Positions 51,473 through 60,371 are shown, counted from the stretch's first letter. The stretch is DNA of 64,000 nt from JABCZS01 sp041660525 (GCA_041660525.1 JBAZWD010000011.1:1-64000), one strand, 5' to 3'. The notes: generated by a model from the sequence alone, not told the origin. Numbers and translations are program-made.

Positions 51473-52531
51473 ATGGAAAGCAATAAACAAAAAGCCTTAA
51501 GTGCAGCACTCACGCAAATTGAACGCCAATTTGGTAAAGGTTCAATCATGCGCATGGGTGATGCTGAAAATATTCCTGATATTGAAGCAATTTCTACCGG
51601 TTCTTTAGGATTAGATATTGCCCTTGGTTTAGGCGGATTACCGCGCGGGCGAATTGTAGAAATTTATGGCCCTGAATCTTCTGGTAAAACCACATTAACA
51701 TTGCAAACCATTGCTCAATGTCAAAAAATGGGTGGCACCGCTGCATTTGTGGATGCGGAACATGCGCTTGATCCAAAATACGCTGAAAAATTAGGCGTGA
51801 ATATGGATGATTTGTTAGTTTCACAGCCTGACACGGGTGAACAAGCCTTAGAAATCACTGATATGCTAGTACGTTCTGGCGCGGTAGATTTAATTGTAAT
51901 CGACTCTGTTGCTGCATTAACGCCCAAAGCTGAAATTGAAGGTGAGATGGGCGATAGTCATATGGGTCTACATGCACGCTTAATGTCACAAGCATTGCGT
52001 AAACTGACAGGCAACATTAAACGCTCTAACACTTTGGTTGTATTCATTAACCAAATTCGTATGAAAATTGGTGTGATGTTCGGTAGCCCTGAAACAACAA
52101 CTGGCGGTAACGCACTGAAATTCTACGCATCTGTTCGTTTAGATATTCGTCGCATAGGCGCGATTAAACAAGGCGAAGAAGTCATCGGTAGTGAAACCCG
52201 CGTTAAAGTTGTTAAAAACAAAGTGGCGCCACCATTTCGCGAAGCGAAGTTTGATATTCTTTATGGTGAAGGCACTTCACGTGAAAGTGAATTAATTGAA
52301 TTGGGTGTTGAACATAATTTAATTGATAAATCCGGCGCTTGGTATAGTTATCAAGGTACACGTGTGGGTCAAGGTAAAGAAAATGTGCGTCAATACTTGA
52401 AAGAACATCCTGAAATGGCCGCTGAAATTGAAAAAACCTTGCGTGATAAATTATTATCCACTGCAAATGTCAAACAAGCTGTGCGTGCAGGTGCTTCTGT
52501 TGAAGAAGATGACATGGTGCTTGAGGACTAA
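51473..52531 (+). CDS. recA: Recombinase RecA
   Basis: This 352-aa protein has Walker A GPESSGKTTLTLQ, LIVIDSVAALTPKAEIEGEM, NQIRMKIGVMFGSPETTTGG (L2 loop) and a C-terminus ending SVEEDDMVLED. It catalyses strand exchange and LexA self-cleavage. The ATG at 51473 follows AAGGAGAAGCAAG and matches the family start (MESNKQKALSAALTQIERQF). No canonical CTGT-N8-ACAG LexA box is seen in the 110 bp upstream. The next gene, alaS, starts 2 nt after the stop; recX is absent here. Confidence 0.97.
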   Translation: MESNKQKALSAALTQIERQFGKGSIMRMGDAENIPDIEAISTGSLGLDIALGLGGLPRGRIVEIYGPESSGKTTLTLQTIAQCQKMGGTAAFVDAEHALDPKYAEKLGVNMDDLLVSQPDTGEQALEITDMLVRSGAVDLIVIDSVAALTPKAEIEGEMGDSHMGLHARLMSQALRKLTGNIKRSNTLVVFINQIRMKIGVMFGSPETTTGGNALKFYASVRLDIRRIGAIKQGEEVIGSETRVKVVKNKVAPPFREAKFDILYGEGTSRESELIELGVEHNLIDKSGAWYSYQGTRVGQGKENVRQYLKEHPEMAAEIEKTLRDKLLSTANVKQAVRAGASVEEDDMVLED

Positions 52532-52532
52532 A

Positions 52533-55115
52533 ATGAAAAGCTCGGAAATTAGAGAAAAATTTTTAAATTATTTTAAAGAGCATGGCCACACTATTGTAGC
52601 TAGCAGCTCTCTAATTCCGGGCAATGATTCTACTTTGTTGTTTACCAATGCCGGCATGGTGCAGTTTAAAGATGTTTTTTTAGGCGAAAAACGTGCATAC
52701 AATCGTGCCACGAGTTCTCAGCGTTGCGTACGTGCTGGCGGTAAACACAATGATTTAGAAAACGTCGGTTATACCGCACGTCATCATACTTTTTTTGAAA
52801 TGTTAGGTAATTTTAGCTTTGGTGATTATTTTAAACGCGAAGCGATAGGTTTTGCTTGGCGGTTTTTAACGGAAGAATTAAAACTGCCCAAAGAAAAATT
52901 ATGGGTGACTGTTTTTGTAGACGATCAAGAAACTGCTGATATTTGGATTAACGACTTTAATATTGATCCCAAGCGTTTATCGCGCTGCGGTGAAAAAGAT
53001 AATTTTTGGTCTATGGGTGATACTGGACCTTGTGGTCCTTGTACTGAAATATTTTATGATCACGGCCCAGAAATTCCGGGCGGCCCTCCAGGCTCTCCTG
53101 ATGAAGATGGCGATCGTTATATTGAAATTTGGAATTTGGTTTTCATGCAATATAACCGTGATGCCAGCGGAAAGTTGACACCTTTGCCTAAACCTTCAGT
53201 TGATACCGGTATGGGGTTAGAGCGTATTTCTGCTGTGATGCAAAGTGTGCACAGTAATTACGAAATTGATATTTTTGCAAATTTAATTAAAGATATTGCT
53301 GCTATTACCCATACTAAAGATTTAACGCACATTTCTCTTCGCGTCATTGCTGATCATATTCGCTCCACTTCTTTTTTAATTGTAGACGGAGTGCGTCCCT
53401 CCAATGAAGGACGTGGTTATGTTTTACGTCGTATTATTCGCAGAGCTGTCAGGCACGGCAATCAATTAGGTATGCGAGAGCCATTTTTTTATCGGGTAAC
53501 ACAATCATTGGTAAAACAAATGGGTGAAGCTTATCCAGAACTTGCAAAAGCACAATCCACGATCGAGCGCGTCTTAAAACAAGAAGAAGAACAATTTGCA
53601 CGCACGCTGGATCAAGGTTTAAACGTATTAGAAGACTCTTTGAAAAAAATATCCGGCAATGAAATTCCGGGCGAAATTATTTTTAAATTATATGACACGT
53701 ACGGCTTCCCTGTAGATTTAACAGGTGATATTGCCCGTGAGCGACAAATGACTTTAGACATCCAAGGTTTTGAACGTTTAATGCAAGAGCAACGGACCAA
53801 AGCACAAGCCGCTAGTCAATTTGGTACACAAGCTTTATTAACCAGTGATGCACACACAGAATTTACGGGCTACCATACTTTGAGCGAATTTACTAAAATT
53901 CACGAACTATTTGTAGATGGCAATCCGGTTGAAAAAATCCATGCGGGCCAAAGCGCTGCCGTTATTTTAACGCAAACACCATTTTATGCTGAATCAGGCG
54001 GTCAAGTTGGTGATGTCGGCGAATTGGTTTGTAAACATGGTTTATTTAAAGTCATTGATACTCAAAAATCTGCACATGCGATCATTCACCATGGGACTTT
54101 AATTGAAGGCGCATTATCTGTAGGTGACGCCTTGCAAGCCGTGGTTGATTTAAATAAACGTAAAGCTACAGCATTAAATCATTCAGCAACTCATTTATTG
54201 CATGCCGCATTAAAACAAATTTTAGGCGAGCATGTGATGCAAAAAGGATCATTAGTTACACCTGAGCGTTTACGTTTTGATTTTACCCATTTTGAACCTA
54301 TGACCAGCGCTCAGATTATTCAAGCTGAAAATTTAGTCAATGAAAAAATTCGTGAAAATGCGCGCGCTGAAATTAAAGTTATGAACACAGAAGATGCCCT
54401 GCAATCAGGCGCCACAGCATTATTCGGTGAAAAATACGGCGAAAATGTCCGCGTATTAAATATGAATGAAGGTTTCTCGATAGAACTTTGCGGCGGCACG
54501 CACGTAGAATCTAGCGGCGAAATTGGTTTATTTAAAATTGTTTCCGAATCAGGCTCTGCTGCGGGTGTGCGCCGTATTGAAGCATTAACGGGGCAGGGTG
54601 CTTTAGACTTTTGCCAAGAGCAAATTTATAATTTACAGACAACGTCACAATTGTTAAAAACCAATCCGCAAGAATTGTTAACTAAAGTTCAACAATTATT
54701 AGATAAAAATAAAACACTTGAAAAACAAGCGCAACAATTTTCCGCGCAATTAAGCAAATCACAAGCAGGCGATTTACTTCAAAATGTGCAAGAGCTTAAT
54801 GGTTTTAAAGTATTAACATCTATACAAAATGATGCAAAAATTCTCCGCGATCAAATCGATGATTTAAAATCTCGTGAGCCTTTAATCGTGGTCTGTTTAG
54901 CAGCCATTGAAAATGAGAAAATTACGCTTGCTGCAGGCGTAGGCAAAAAAGCCCAAGATAAAATTTCAGCCGTTGATTTAGTTAATCATATCGCTGCACA
55001 GTTAGGTGGAAAAGGCGGTGGGCGCGCAGATTTTGCCCAAGCCGGGGCTCAGGGTTCGAAAGCGCAATTAGAACAAGCATTAGAAAGTGCAACAGCTTGG
55101 CTAAAAGGAATCTAG
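52533..55115 (+). CDS. alaS: Alanine--tRNA ligase
   Basis: This 860-aa class II synthetase starts MKSSEIREKFLNYFKEHGHT. It has motif 1/2 regions (NDSTLLFTNAGMVQFKDVFL, HHTFFEMLGNFSFGDYFKRE) and the editing-domain zinc residues in ALNHSATHLLHAAL and ELCGGTHVESSGEIG. Its C-Ala domain ends with LGGKGGGRADFAQAG. The ATG at 52533 has GAGGA upstream, overlapping the end of recA. recA-alaS probably form one transcript. Confidence 0.97.
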   Translation: MKSSEIREKFLNYFKEHGHTIVASSSLIPGNDSTLLFTNAGMVQFKDVFLGEKRAYNRATSSQRCVRAGGKHNDLENVGYTARHHTFFEMLGNFSFGDYFKREAIGFAWRFLTEELKLPKEKLWVTVFVDDQETADIWINDFNIDPKRLSRCGEKDNFWSMGDTGPCGPCTEIFYDHGPEIPGGPPGSPDEDGDRYIEIWNLVFMQYNRDASGKLTPLPKPSVDTGMGLERISAVMQSVHSNYEIDIFANLIKDIAAITHTKDLTHISLRVIADHIRSTSFLIVDGVRPSNEGRGYVLRRIIRRAVRHGNQLGMREPFFYRVTQSLVKQMGEAYPELAKAQSTIERVLKQEEEQFARTLDQGLNVLEDSLKKISGNEIPGEIIFKLYDTYGFPVDLTGDIARERQMTLDIQGFERLMQEQRTKAQAASQFGTQALLTSDAHTEFTGYHTLSEFTKIHELFVDGNPVEKIHAGQSAAVILTQTPFYAESGGQVGDVGELVCKHGLFKVIDTQKSAHAIIHHGTLIEGALSVGDALQAVVDLNKRKATALNHSATHLLHAALKQILGEHVMQKGSLVTPERLRFDFTHFEPMTSAQIIQAENLVNEKIRENARAEIKVMNTEDALQSGATALFGEKYGENVRVLNMNEGFSIELCGGTHVESSGEIGLFKIVSESGSAAGVRRIEALTGQGALDFCQEQIYNLQTTSQLLKTNPQELLTKVQQLLDKNKTLEKQAQQFSAQLSKSQAGDLLQNVQELNGFKVLTSIQNDAKILRDQIDDLKSREPLIVVCLAAIENEKITLAAGVGKKAQDKISAVDLVNHIAAQLGGKGGGRADFAQAGAQGSKAQLEQALESATAWLKGI

Positions 55116-55116
55116 C

Positions 55117-55542
55117 ATGAAACAACTTGATTTAAGTTCTTTAGAAAAAGCGATAAAACAATTAGAAGAAAGTTTACGTTATTACCATTCTGATTTAGTG
55201 CAAAATGATCCAGGTTTAATTTTACAATTACGCGCTGCAACCATCCAGGCTTTTGAGTTTACTTATGAGTTATCTTGGAAAATGCTCAAACGTTATCTGG
55301 AATTAACCGAACCTAATCCTCAGGAAATTGATAGTTTATCATTTGCTGATTTAATTCGAACAGGGAATGAGAAGGGCTTACTGATGTCTGATTTGCGTGA
55401 ATGGAAAGTTTATCGAAATGAACGCAGTATCACGAGCCATACTTACGATGAAGGAAAAGCGGCTATGGTTTTTGCGCAAGTGCCGCAATTTTTAAAGGAA
55501 GCACAATATTTATTCCAGCAATTAAAAAAACGTTCACAATAA
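55117..55542 (+). CDS. HepT-like HEPN toxin (HI0074 family)
   Basis: This 141-aa all-helical protein of the HI0074/HepT type contains TIQAFEFTYELSWKMLKRYL and YRNERSITSHTYDE. The latter provides the Rx4H HEPN catalytic motif (RSITSH) followed by a Tyr that can be AMPylated in HepT proteins. HEPN toxins are RNases. The gene starts 1 nt after alaS ends and overlaps the next gene by 1 nt, forming a HEPN/MNT toxin-antitoxin pair. Confidence 0.82.
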   Translation: MKQLDLSSLEKAIKQLEESLRYYHSDLVQNDPGLILQLRAATIQAFEFTYELSWKMLKRYLELTEPNPQEIDSLSFADLIRTGNEKGLLMSDLREWKVYRNERSITSHTYDEGKAAMVFAQVPQFLKEAQYLFQQLKKRSQ

Positions 55543-55844
55543 TGCTTGATATACTCCCAGAAGATAAATTAATTATTCTACAAATTCTTAAGCGTCATTT
55601 GCCAGTGAGCGCTCAAGTCTGGGTATTTGGATCTCGTGCTAAAAGTAATGCAAAACCATACTCAGATTTAGATTTAGCCATTGATTTAAATGGGGAGACT
55701 TTATCTTTACAATTATTGGCTAATTTAGCATTTGACTTTGAAGAGTCTGATTTGCCTTACAAAGTCGATATAGTAGACTGGAATGCGATTGATACCACAT
55801 TTCAAGCACGTATCCGGATTGATTGTCAGGCACTTGATTTATAG
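55542..55844 (+). CDS. MntA-like minimal nucleotidyltransferase antitoxin
   Basis: This 100-aa minimal nucleotidyltransferase has VWVFGSRAKSNAKPYSDLDL, the GSx10DxD active-site pattern, with a third acidic residue in KVDIVDW. In characterised HepT-MntA pairs the MNT protein neutralises the toxin by AMPylating its Tyr. The overlap with the HEPN gene supports translation in fixed ratio. It sits between alaS and lysC, which are often closer neighbours. Confidence 0.84.
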   Translation: MLDILPEDKLIILQILKRHLPVSAQVWVFGSRAKSNAKPYSDLDLAIDLNGETLSLQLLANLAFDFEESDLPYKVDIVDWNAIDTTFQARIRIDCQALDL

Positions 55845-55905
55845 CCTTGAGCTTACCCCCTATATCGATTATTCTACAAGATTAACTTTTTAATTTAGGT
55901 TGGTC

Positions 55906-57141
55906 ATGACGTTAATAGTACAAAAATACGGTGGTAGCTCCATGGGCAGTTTGGAGCGTATTCAGCATGTGGCGAGGAAAGTTTTTGCGGCCAGTCAAAA
56001 ACAACCCGTCGTGGTGGTTGTGTCTGCTATGCAAGGCGAGACAGACAGATTACTTACTTTGGCTAAAACTTTAAGTGAAAAACCAGACGGCCGTGAGCTG
56101 GATGCTTTATTAGCCAGTGGTGAACAAATCAGTAGTGCTTTATTAGCCATTGCCTTAAATGAATTAGGTGCAAAAGCGCGCTGTTATAATGGCGCGCAAG
56201 TCCCAATTTTGACGGATAGTATTCATACCAAAGCGACGATTACGCATATTGATACTGATAATATTCATCGTGATTTAAAAAATGGTTTTATTGTTGTGGT
56301 TGCTGGATTCCAAGGTGTTGATGAACATGGACATTTAACAACTTTAGGTCGGGGTGGTTCTGATACCTCAGCGGTCGCATTAGCTGGTGCTTTAAAAGCA
56401 CTCGAGTGTCAAATTTACACCGATGTTGCGGGAGTTTATACCACAGACCCGCGTATAGTGCCGCAAGCACGTTTATTATCTCACATTACTTTTGAGGAAA
56501 TGTTAGAAATGGCTAGCTTAGGCGCCAAAGTCTTACAGATCCATTCCGTAGAATTGGCAGGGCTCTATCAAGTGCCCTTAAGGGTATTATCGACTTTCGA
56601 AGAGGGTGCTGGCACGTTGATTGCTTTAGAGGAAGGACTTATGAAACATTCAGTAGTATCGGGAATTGCATTTAATAGAGATGAAGCTAGAGTGGGCATT
56701 TTGGGTATTCCAGATGCCCCTGGTATTGCGGGACAAATTTTAGGCGCTGTGAGTGGGCTTAATATTGATGTAGATATGATTGTTCAAAACACGAGTGTGG
56801 AAGGTTTATCAGATTTATCTTTCACCGTGCATAAGAATGACTATAATACCGTAATGGAAGTATTGCAGGAGAAAGCGAAAGCTTTAAATGCACGTGGCGT
56901 TCATGGCGATCGTCATGTAGCGAAAATATCCTTAGTGGGCGCAGGCATGCGTTCAAGACCAGGGGTCGCTACGCAAATGTTTGAGGTTTTAGGTCAAGAA
57001 GGGATAAATATTCAGTTGGTTTCCACATCAGAGATAAAGATTTCGGTGTTAGTGGACGAAAAGTATATAGAGCTTGGCGTGCGTGCGTTGCATAGCGCTT
57101 TTAGCTTAGATAAACCGCCAGAAATTGAGCGGCTGAAATAG
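55906..57141 (+). CDS. lysC: Aspartate kinase (monofunctional)
   Basis: This 411-aa protein starts MTLIVQKYGGSSMGSLERIQ (KYGGTS-type motif). It also has VVVVSAMQGETDRLL, FQGVDEHGHLTTLGRGGSDT, YTDVAGVYTTDPRIVPQA, and two C-terminal ACT domains from about residue 260. It phosphorylates aspartate for Lys/Thr/Met and diaminopimelate. The ATG at 55906 is preferred over TTG at 55900. csrA follows 31 bp later. No lysine riboswitch is visible upstream. Confidence 0.95.
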   Translation: MTLIVQKYGGSSMGSLERIQHVARKVFAASQKQPVVVVVSAMQGETDRLLTLAKTLSEKPDGRELDALLASGEQISSALLAIALNELGAKARCYNGAQVPILTDSIHTKATITHIDTDNIHRDLKNGFIVVVAGFQGVDEHGHLTTLGRGGSDTSAVALAGALKALECQIYTDVAGVYTTDPRIVPQARLLSHITFEEMLEMASLGAKVLQIHSVELAGLYQVPLRVLSTFEEGAGTLIALEEGLMKHSVVSGIAFNRDEARVGILGIPDAPGIAGQILGAVSGLNIDVDMIVQNTSVEGLSDLSFTVHKNDYNTVMEVLQEKAKALNARGVHGDRHVAKISLVGAGMRSRPGVATQMFEVLGQEGINIQLVSTSEIKISVLVDEKYIELGVRALHSAFSLDKPPEIERLK

Positions 57142-57172
57142 AGCCTTGCATCAAGGACTTAAGGAGAAAACG

Positions 57173-57376
57173 ATGCTAATTTTGACTAGAAGAATCGGTG
57201 AAACACTGATGGTAGGTGATAATGTTTCCATTACAGTATTGGGTGTTAAAGGCAACCAAGTGCGTATTGGCGTTAATGCACCTAAAGAGGTATCAGTACA
57301 CCGTGAAGAAATTTATCAACGCATTCAACGTGAAAAAGGTCAAGGTGGCGAGACTCCTCATTCTACAGAAGAATAA
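57173..57376 (+). CDS. csrA: Carbon storage regulator CsrA
   Basis: This 67-aa RNA-binding protein starts MLILTRRIGETLMVGDNVSI and continues VLGVKGNQVRIGVNAPKEVS then VHREEIYQRI. The residues that bind GGA-containing RNA (Leu4, Arg6, Arg44 region) are present. It represses translation of target mRNAs and is usually titrated by RsmY/Z-type sRNAs. The ATG at 57173 follows AAGGAG. The lysC-csrA order is conserved in gammaproteobacteria. Confidence 0.96.
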   Translation: MLILTRRIGETLMVGDNVSITVLGVKGNQVRIGVNAPKEVSVHREEIYQRIQREKGQGGETPHSTEE

Positions 57377-57377
57377 C

Positions 57378-57977
57378 ATGCGTCATTATTATAAAAATAT
57401 AGGATTGTTAATAGGCTTAATCTTTGTGTTGCCGGTATTTGCTTATACAGATCCCAGTGCAGTAACGAATACTGATATATCAAATGAGGCAGATAAAGGA
57501 CAACTCTCTGGGTTTCAATTACCGCCTGTTGATATGGAAGATCAACCTTTACCTTTGCANNNNNNNNNNGATTATCCAGCCGGTATGCAAATGCCACAAA
57601 CAGTATTTGCCCCAGGCCAAACTCCGGCTACAGCAGGGTCTCAAGCACCATTGAATGTACATCTTCAATTAAGCTTCACCCAGACTATGGATGATAGTGT
57701 GGTATTAATGTACCAATATTATTATACGGATACACGCCGTAATCCTTGGGTGGGAGAAATGACCTTCACCAATAATAATATTGATCAATCTGTGCAGCTT
57801 CAAAGAGCGCCTGCTGTGAATAGCATGTTATTATTTTTGCGTCCATCTGGTTATGGATCAGCTGAATGTATTACGGTTGATGGTGAACCCACCATTCCTA
57901 ATAATGTAACCAGTGTTCAAGTCATTGGTACCACAGATGCTGACGGTAATTATCTTTGCCAATTAGTTATTGGATAA
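57378..57977 (+). CDS. Secreted hypothetical protein interrupted by an assembly gap
   Basis: A 199-residue frame, if the gap is really 10 nt, with a signal peptide (residues 1 to about 22, LLIGLIFVLPVFAYT). The middle is Pro/Gln/Ala-rich around the gap. The C-terminal domain has NVHLQLSFTQTMDDSVVLMY and VIGTTDADGNYLCQLVIG, with a Cys pair likely forming a disulfide. Ten N at 57560-57569 fall in the low-complexity middle, so true length is uncertain. It starts 1 nt after csrA. No family recognised. Confidence 0.6.
   Translation: MRHYYKNIGLLIGLIFVLPVFAYTDPSAVTNTDISNEADKGQLSGFQLPPVDMEDQPLPLXXXXDYPAGMQMPQTVFAPGQTPATAGSQAPLNVHLQLSFTQTMDDSVVLMYQYYYTDTRRNPWVGEMTFTNNNIDQSVQLQRAPAVNSMLLFLRPSGYGSAECITVDGEPTIPNNVTSVQVIGTTDADGNYLCQLVIG
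57560..57569. other. Assembly gap (10 N)
   Basis: Ten consecutive N. They lie between a Pro/Leu-rich and a Pro/Met/Gln-rich stretch, so a collapsed repeat is possible. The frame is preserved on either side only if the real gap length leaves the same remainder modulo 3. Confidence 0.98.
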
Positions 57978-57984
57978 TCGCTCA

Positions 57985-58362
57985 ATGATTATCGGAATCG
58001 GCACAGATTTAGTTAAAATTTCCCGTATTGAAAATAGTTTAAATCGCTTTGGCGAATCTTTTGCCAAACGTATTTTAACCACAGATGAATTTCAAATTTT
58101 TTTACAACATAAAAATCAAGCCACTTATTTAGCTTCGCGCTTTGCTGTTAAAGAAGCATTTGTAAAAGCTTTAGGCACGGGTTTTACCCAAGGCCTACGT
58201 TTTTCGCATATTGGTGTTGCCAATAATAAAGAAGGAAAACCCGAATTGGTTTTTTCAGATAAAGCCGATTTGTTAGTAAAAGAAAAAAAAATACGCAGTT
58301 CACATCTGAGCATTACTCATGAAAAAGATTATGCGCTGGCTTTTGTCGTATTAGAAAGCTGA
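57985..58362 (+). CDS. acpS: Holo-[acyl-carrier-protein] synthase
   Basis: This 125-aa protein starts MIIGIGTDLVKISRIENSLN (Mg-binding Asp), then YLASRFAVKEAFVKALGTGF (Glu and Lys) and HLSITHEKDYALAFVV. It transfers phosphopantetheine to ACP. The ATG at 57985 fits the family. Its 3' end overlaps the convergent wrbA gene by 34 nt. Confidence 0.94.
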   Translation: MIIGIGTDLVKISRIENSLNRFGESFAKRILTTDEFQIFLQHKNQATYLASRFAVKEAFVKALGTGFTQGLRFSHIGVANNKEGKPELVFSDKADLLVKEKKIRSSHLSITHEKDYALAFVVLES

Positions 58363-58922
58363 AGTGCTGTTTGCGCCAAACGTTTTCCCAAAGCTTTACA
58401 TAAAACACTTTCAGCTTCGGAAATAGGTTTATCACTGCGTGGTCCTGCCAAATGCGAAGCGCCATAAGGCGTGCCGCCTTCAGCTGTCGTCGTAAGTTCA
58501 GGCTCTGTGTAAGGAATCCCAAGAATTAACATACCATGATGTAATAACGGCAACATCATGCTTAATAACGTTGTTTCTTGCCCACCGTGCATGCTGGCGG
58601 TTGAAGTAAATACAGCTGCGGGCTTTCCGACTAAATTTCCGCCCATCCATAAACCACTGGTCGAATCTAAAAAACTTTTTAAAGGTGCAGCCATATTGCC
58701 AAAACGGGTAGGGCTGCCTAAAACTAAGCCGTTACAATTTTTTAAATCATCTAAAGTCACAAACGCTGCGCCTGTTTCAGGCAAGGGAGATGTTTTATCT
58801 TCAGGCACGGTGCGAATTTGTGCTTGGACACCCGAAACAGATTCTATGCCACGCGCAATTAATTCCGCCATTTTTTGTGTGGCGCCGTAACGTGAATAAT
58901 ACAGAACTAATATTGTAATCAT
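58329..58922 (-). CDS. wrbA: WrbA-type NAD(P)H:quinone oxidoreductase
   Basis: This 197-aa flavodoxin-like protein starts MITILVLYYSRYGATQKMAE (FMN phosphate loop). It has GLVLGSPTRFGNMAAPLKSF, STASMHGGQETTLLSMMLPL and GIPYTEPELTTTAEGGTPYG, all typical of WrbA. It reduces quinones by two electrons. The ATG at 58922 is chosen from the family start. Upstream, TATACT lies only 7 nt before this ATG with no Shine-Dalgarno, so the transcript could be leaderless. Confidence 0.93.
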   Translation of the reverse strand: MITILVLYYSRYGATQKMAELIARGIESVSGVQAQIRTVPEDKTSPLPETGAAFVTLDDLKNCNGLVLGSPTRFGNMAAPLKSFLDSTSGLWMGGNLVGKPAAVFTSTASMHGGQETTLLSMMLPLLHHGMLILGIPYTEPELTTTAEGGTPYGASHLAGPRSDKPISEAESVLCKALGKRLAQTALQLSNTTKASA

Positions 58923-59068
58923 GGTTGTAGTATAATGGAAAAATAAAATAAATTCAGAAATTAGTAAACGTATCATCCCATATTTTAAGTTGACTGATTA
59001 ATGACTAGTCAAGTTAACATACCTTCACAAACATAGATTGCTCTACTTAGTAAAACAAGGAAATTGAC

Positions 59069-59977
59069 ATGCAAAAAGAACATGAAAAAGAAAAAGGTGC
59101 AGAACAAAAAGAAGTGATTGACAATACCCAAAAAAATATCAGCGTTTCAAGTAGCAGTGCTTCTAGTTCTATTATGTTGAATTCGTCACAAGCAAATCAG
59201 ATTATTTCACCAAAACCTGTTGTCAATCCTGCTGATGTTGCTAAATTTTTAAAGCTGGTCGCAGAAGGAGAAGAAGACCAAGCGGAAGCTATGCTAAAAG
59301 CCAATAAAGATTTAGCAAAAGCCTCAGGCGATGTTACCGATCTGTCTAAACGGGATTTTAAAAATATCACTGGATTTCAATATGCAGTCTGGGGCCTGGA
59401 TTGCCGTATGTGGACAATGATCCAAAAATATTTACCTGAAGAAGATGCTTATCAACAAATCAAAGCAGCTGAACAAGGTTCTTGGGTTGTCACTCATAAA
59501 ACTGATGCCCGTCAACTTATTCAGAATTTAGAGGCTGCTTTACAAAAGTGCATTAATTTATATGGAAATTTGAAATTGGCTGAAGGCGATCAGGTTTTGG
59601 TAAAAGAAGTTGGCGGACTCCAGTCGCGCCTTCCCGCGAATGTGGTGAATGAATACTGTAACCCCGTTAATTCATTTAATCCCTGCCCGAACTTTACAGT
59701 TGTTGGCGCGTTACCACGTTCGAGAAAAACTGATGAAGGTGAGTGGTTTACTTGTCAGCCGAACGGTGATGTTTTAGGAGAAAAATTCGCTTATTGCCGA
59801 GGGCATAGTGCGCAAGCGGTTGCGTGGAAGGCGGACTGGTTTCCTCCGGCCAATATGTTGCGTCCCGACGCAGTGTCTGTTCGTGCTTTATTAAGTGCAA
59901 GGACGAGCCAACACGATAAACTTATCACTGATTTAACAAAAAATTACACCCAAAAGTTAGGCGCAAGCTTTAAGTAG
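59069..59977 (+). CDS. Hypothetical accessory protein with conserved helical segment
   Basis: This 302-aa protein has a charged, Ser-rich N-terminus. A helical segment at about 55-155 follows: FLKLVAEGEEDQAEAMLKAN, then RDFKNITGFQYAVWGLDCRM and WTMIQKYLPEEDAY. This ankyrin-like helical pattern is one I associate with repeated accessory proteins in Legionellales genomes, though I cannot name the family. The second half has several Cys (NPVNSFNPCPNF, EWFTCQPNGD) and a conserved-looking RPDAVSVRALLSART. A RBS (AAGGAAA) precedes the ATG. Function unknown. Confidence 0.55.
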   Translation: MQKEHEKEKGAEQKEVIDNTQKNISVSSSSASSSIMLNSSQANQIISPKPVVNPADVAKFLKLVAEGEEDQAEAMLKANKDLAKASGDVTDLSKRDFKNITGFQYAVWGLDCRMWTMIQKYLPEEDAYQQIKAAEQGSWVVTHKTDARQLIQNLEAALQKCINLYGNLKLAEGDQVLVKEVGGLQSRLPANVVNEYCNPVNSFNPCPNFTVVGALPRSRKTDEGEWFTCQPNGDVLGEKFAYCRGHSAQAVAWKADWFPPANMLRPDAVSVRALLSARTSQHDKLITDLTKNYTQKLGASFK

Positions 59978-59989
59978 TAGACTGGAAAA

Positions 59990-60262
59990 ATGAATAATCT
60001 ATGTAAAAAAATCAAAGTCACAGGCCGCGTGCAAGGCGTATTTTTTCGCGCATTTACGCAAAAAACAGCGCAGGATTTACAATTAAACGGTTGGGTGCAA
60101 AATCAAGAAGACGGTAGTGTATTGGTATTTGTTTGTGGCGAGATTGATAAATTAGATTTATTTATCAACGCGCTGCGAAAAGGCCCGCCTGCTTCACGGG
60201 TAATGGATTTACACATAGCCCCAGCAGACTATCAAGCATTAACCGATTTTACGATAAAGTAG
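59990..60262 (+). CDS. acyP: Acylphosphatase
   Basis: This 90-aa protein has KVTGRVQGVFFRAFTQKTAQ, containing the acylphosphatase signature GxVQGVxFR with catalytic Arg. GWVQNQEDGSVLVFVCG follows, with catalytic Asn. It hydrolyses acyl phosphates. Its 3' end overlaps the 40-aa minus-strand gene by 14 nt. Confidence 0.93.
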   Translation: MNNLCKKIKVTGRVQGVFFRAFTQKTAQDLQLNGWVQNQEDGSVLVFVCGEIDKLDLFINALRKGPPASRVMDLHIAPADYQALTDFTIK

Positions 60263-60371
60263 TTAACCAATAAACCGTAGCTGATACCGCTAAAATGATT
60301 AACACTAGGGCGGTGATGCCATCGACCATATCATCAGATAAGCCGGGTTTAGTTTGCGTAGGTTCAGACAT
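60249..60371 (-). CDS. Small single-helix membrane protein (40 aa)
   Basis: This 40-aa protein starts MSEPTQTKPGLSDDMVDGIT and has one membrane helix (ALVLIILAVSATVYWLTTL). GGAG lies 7 nt before the ATG, a good Shine-Dalgarno, supporting translation. A short polar N-terminus plus one helix is typical of small membrane regulators or complex subunits. No family assigned. Confidence 0.6.
   Translation of the reverse strand: MSEPTQTKPGLSDDMVDGITALVLIILAVSATVYWLTTLS

Noticed and set aside
55845..55905. Lysine riboswitch before lysC
   Set aside because: Only about 60 bp separate the antitoxin gene from lysC, too short for the class, and no matching conserved elements are seen.
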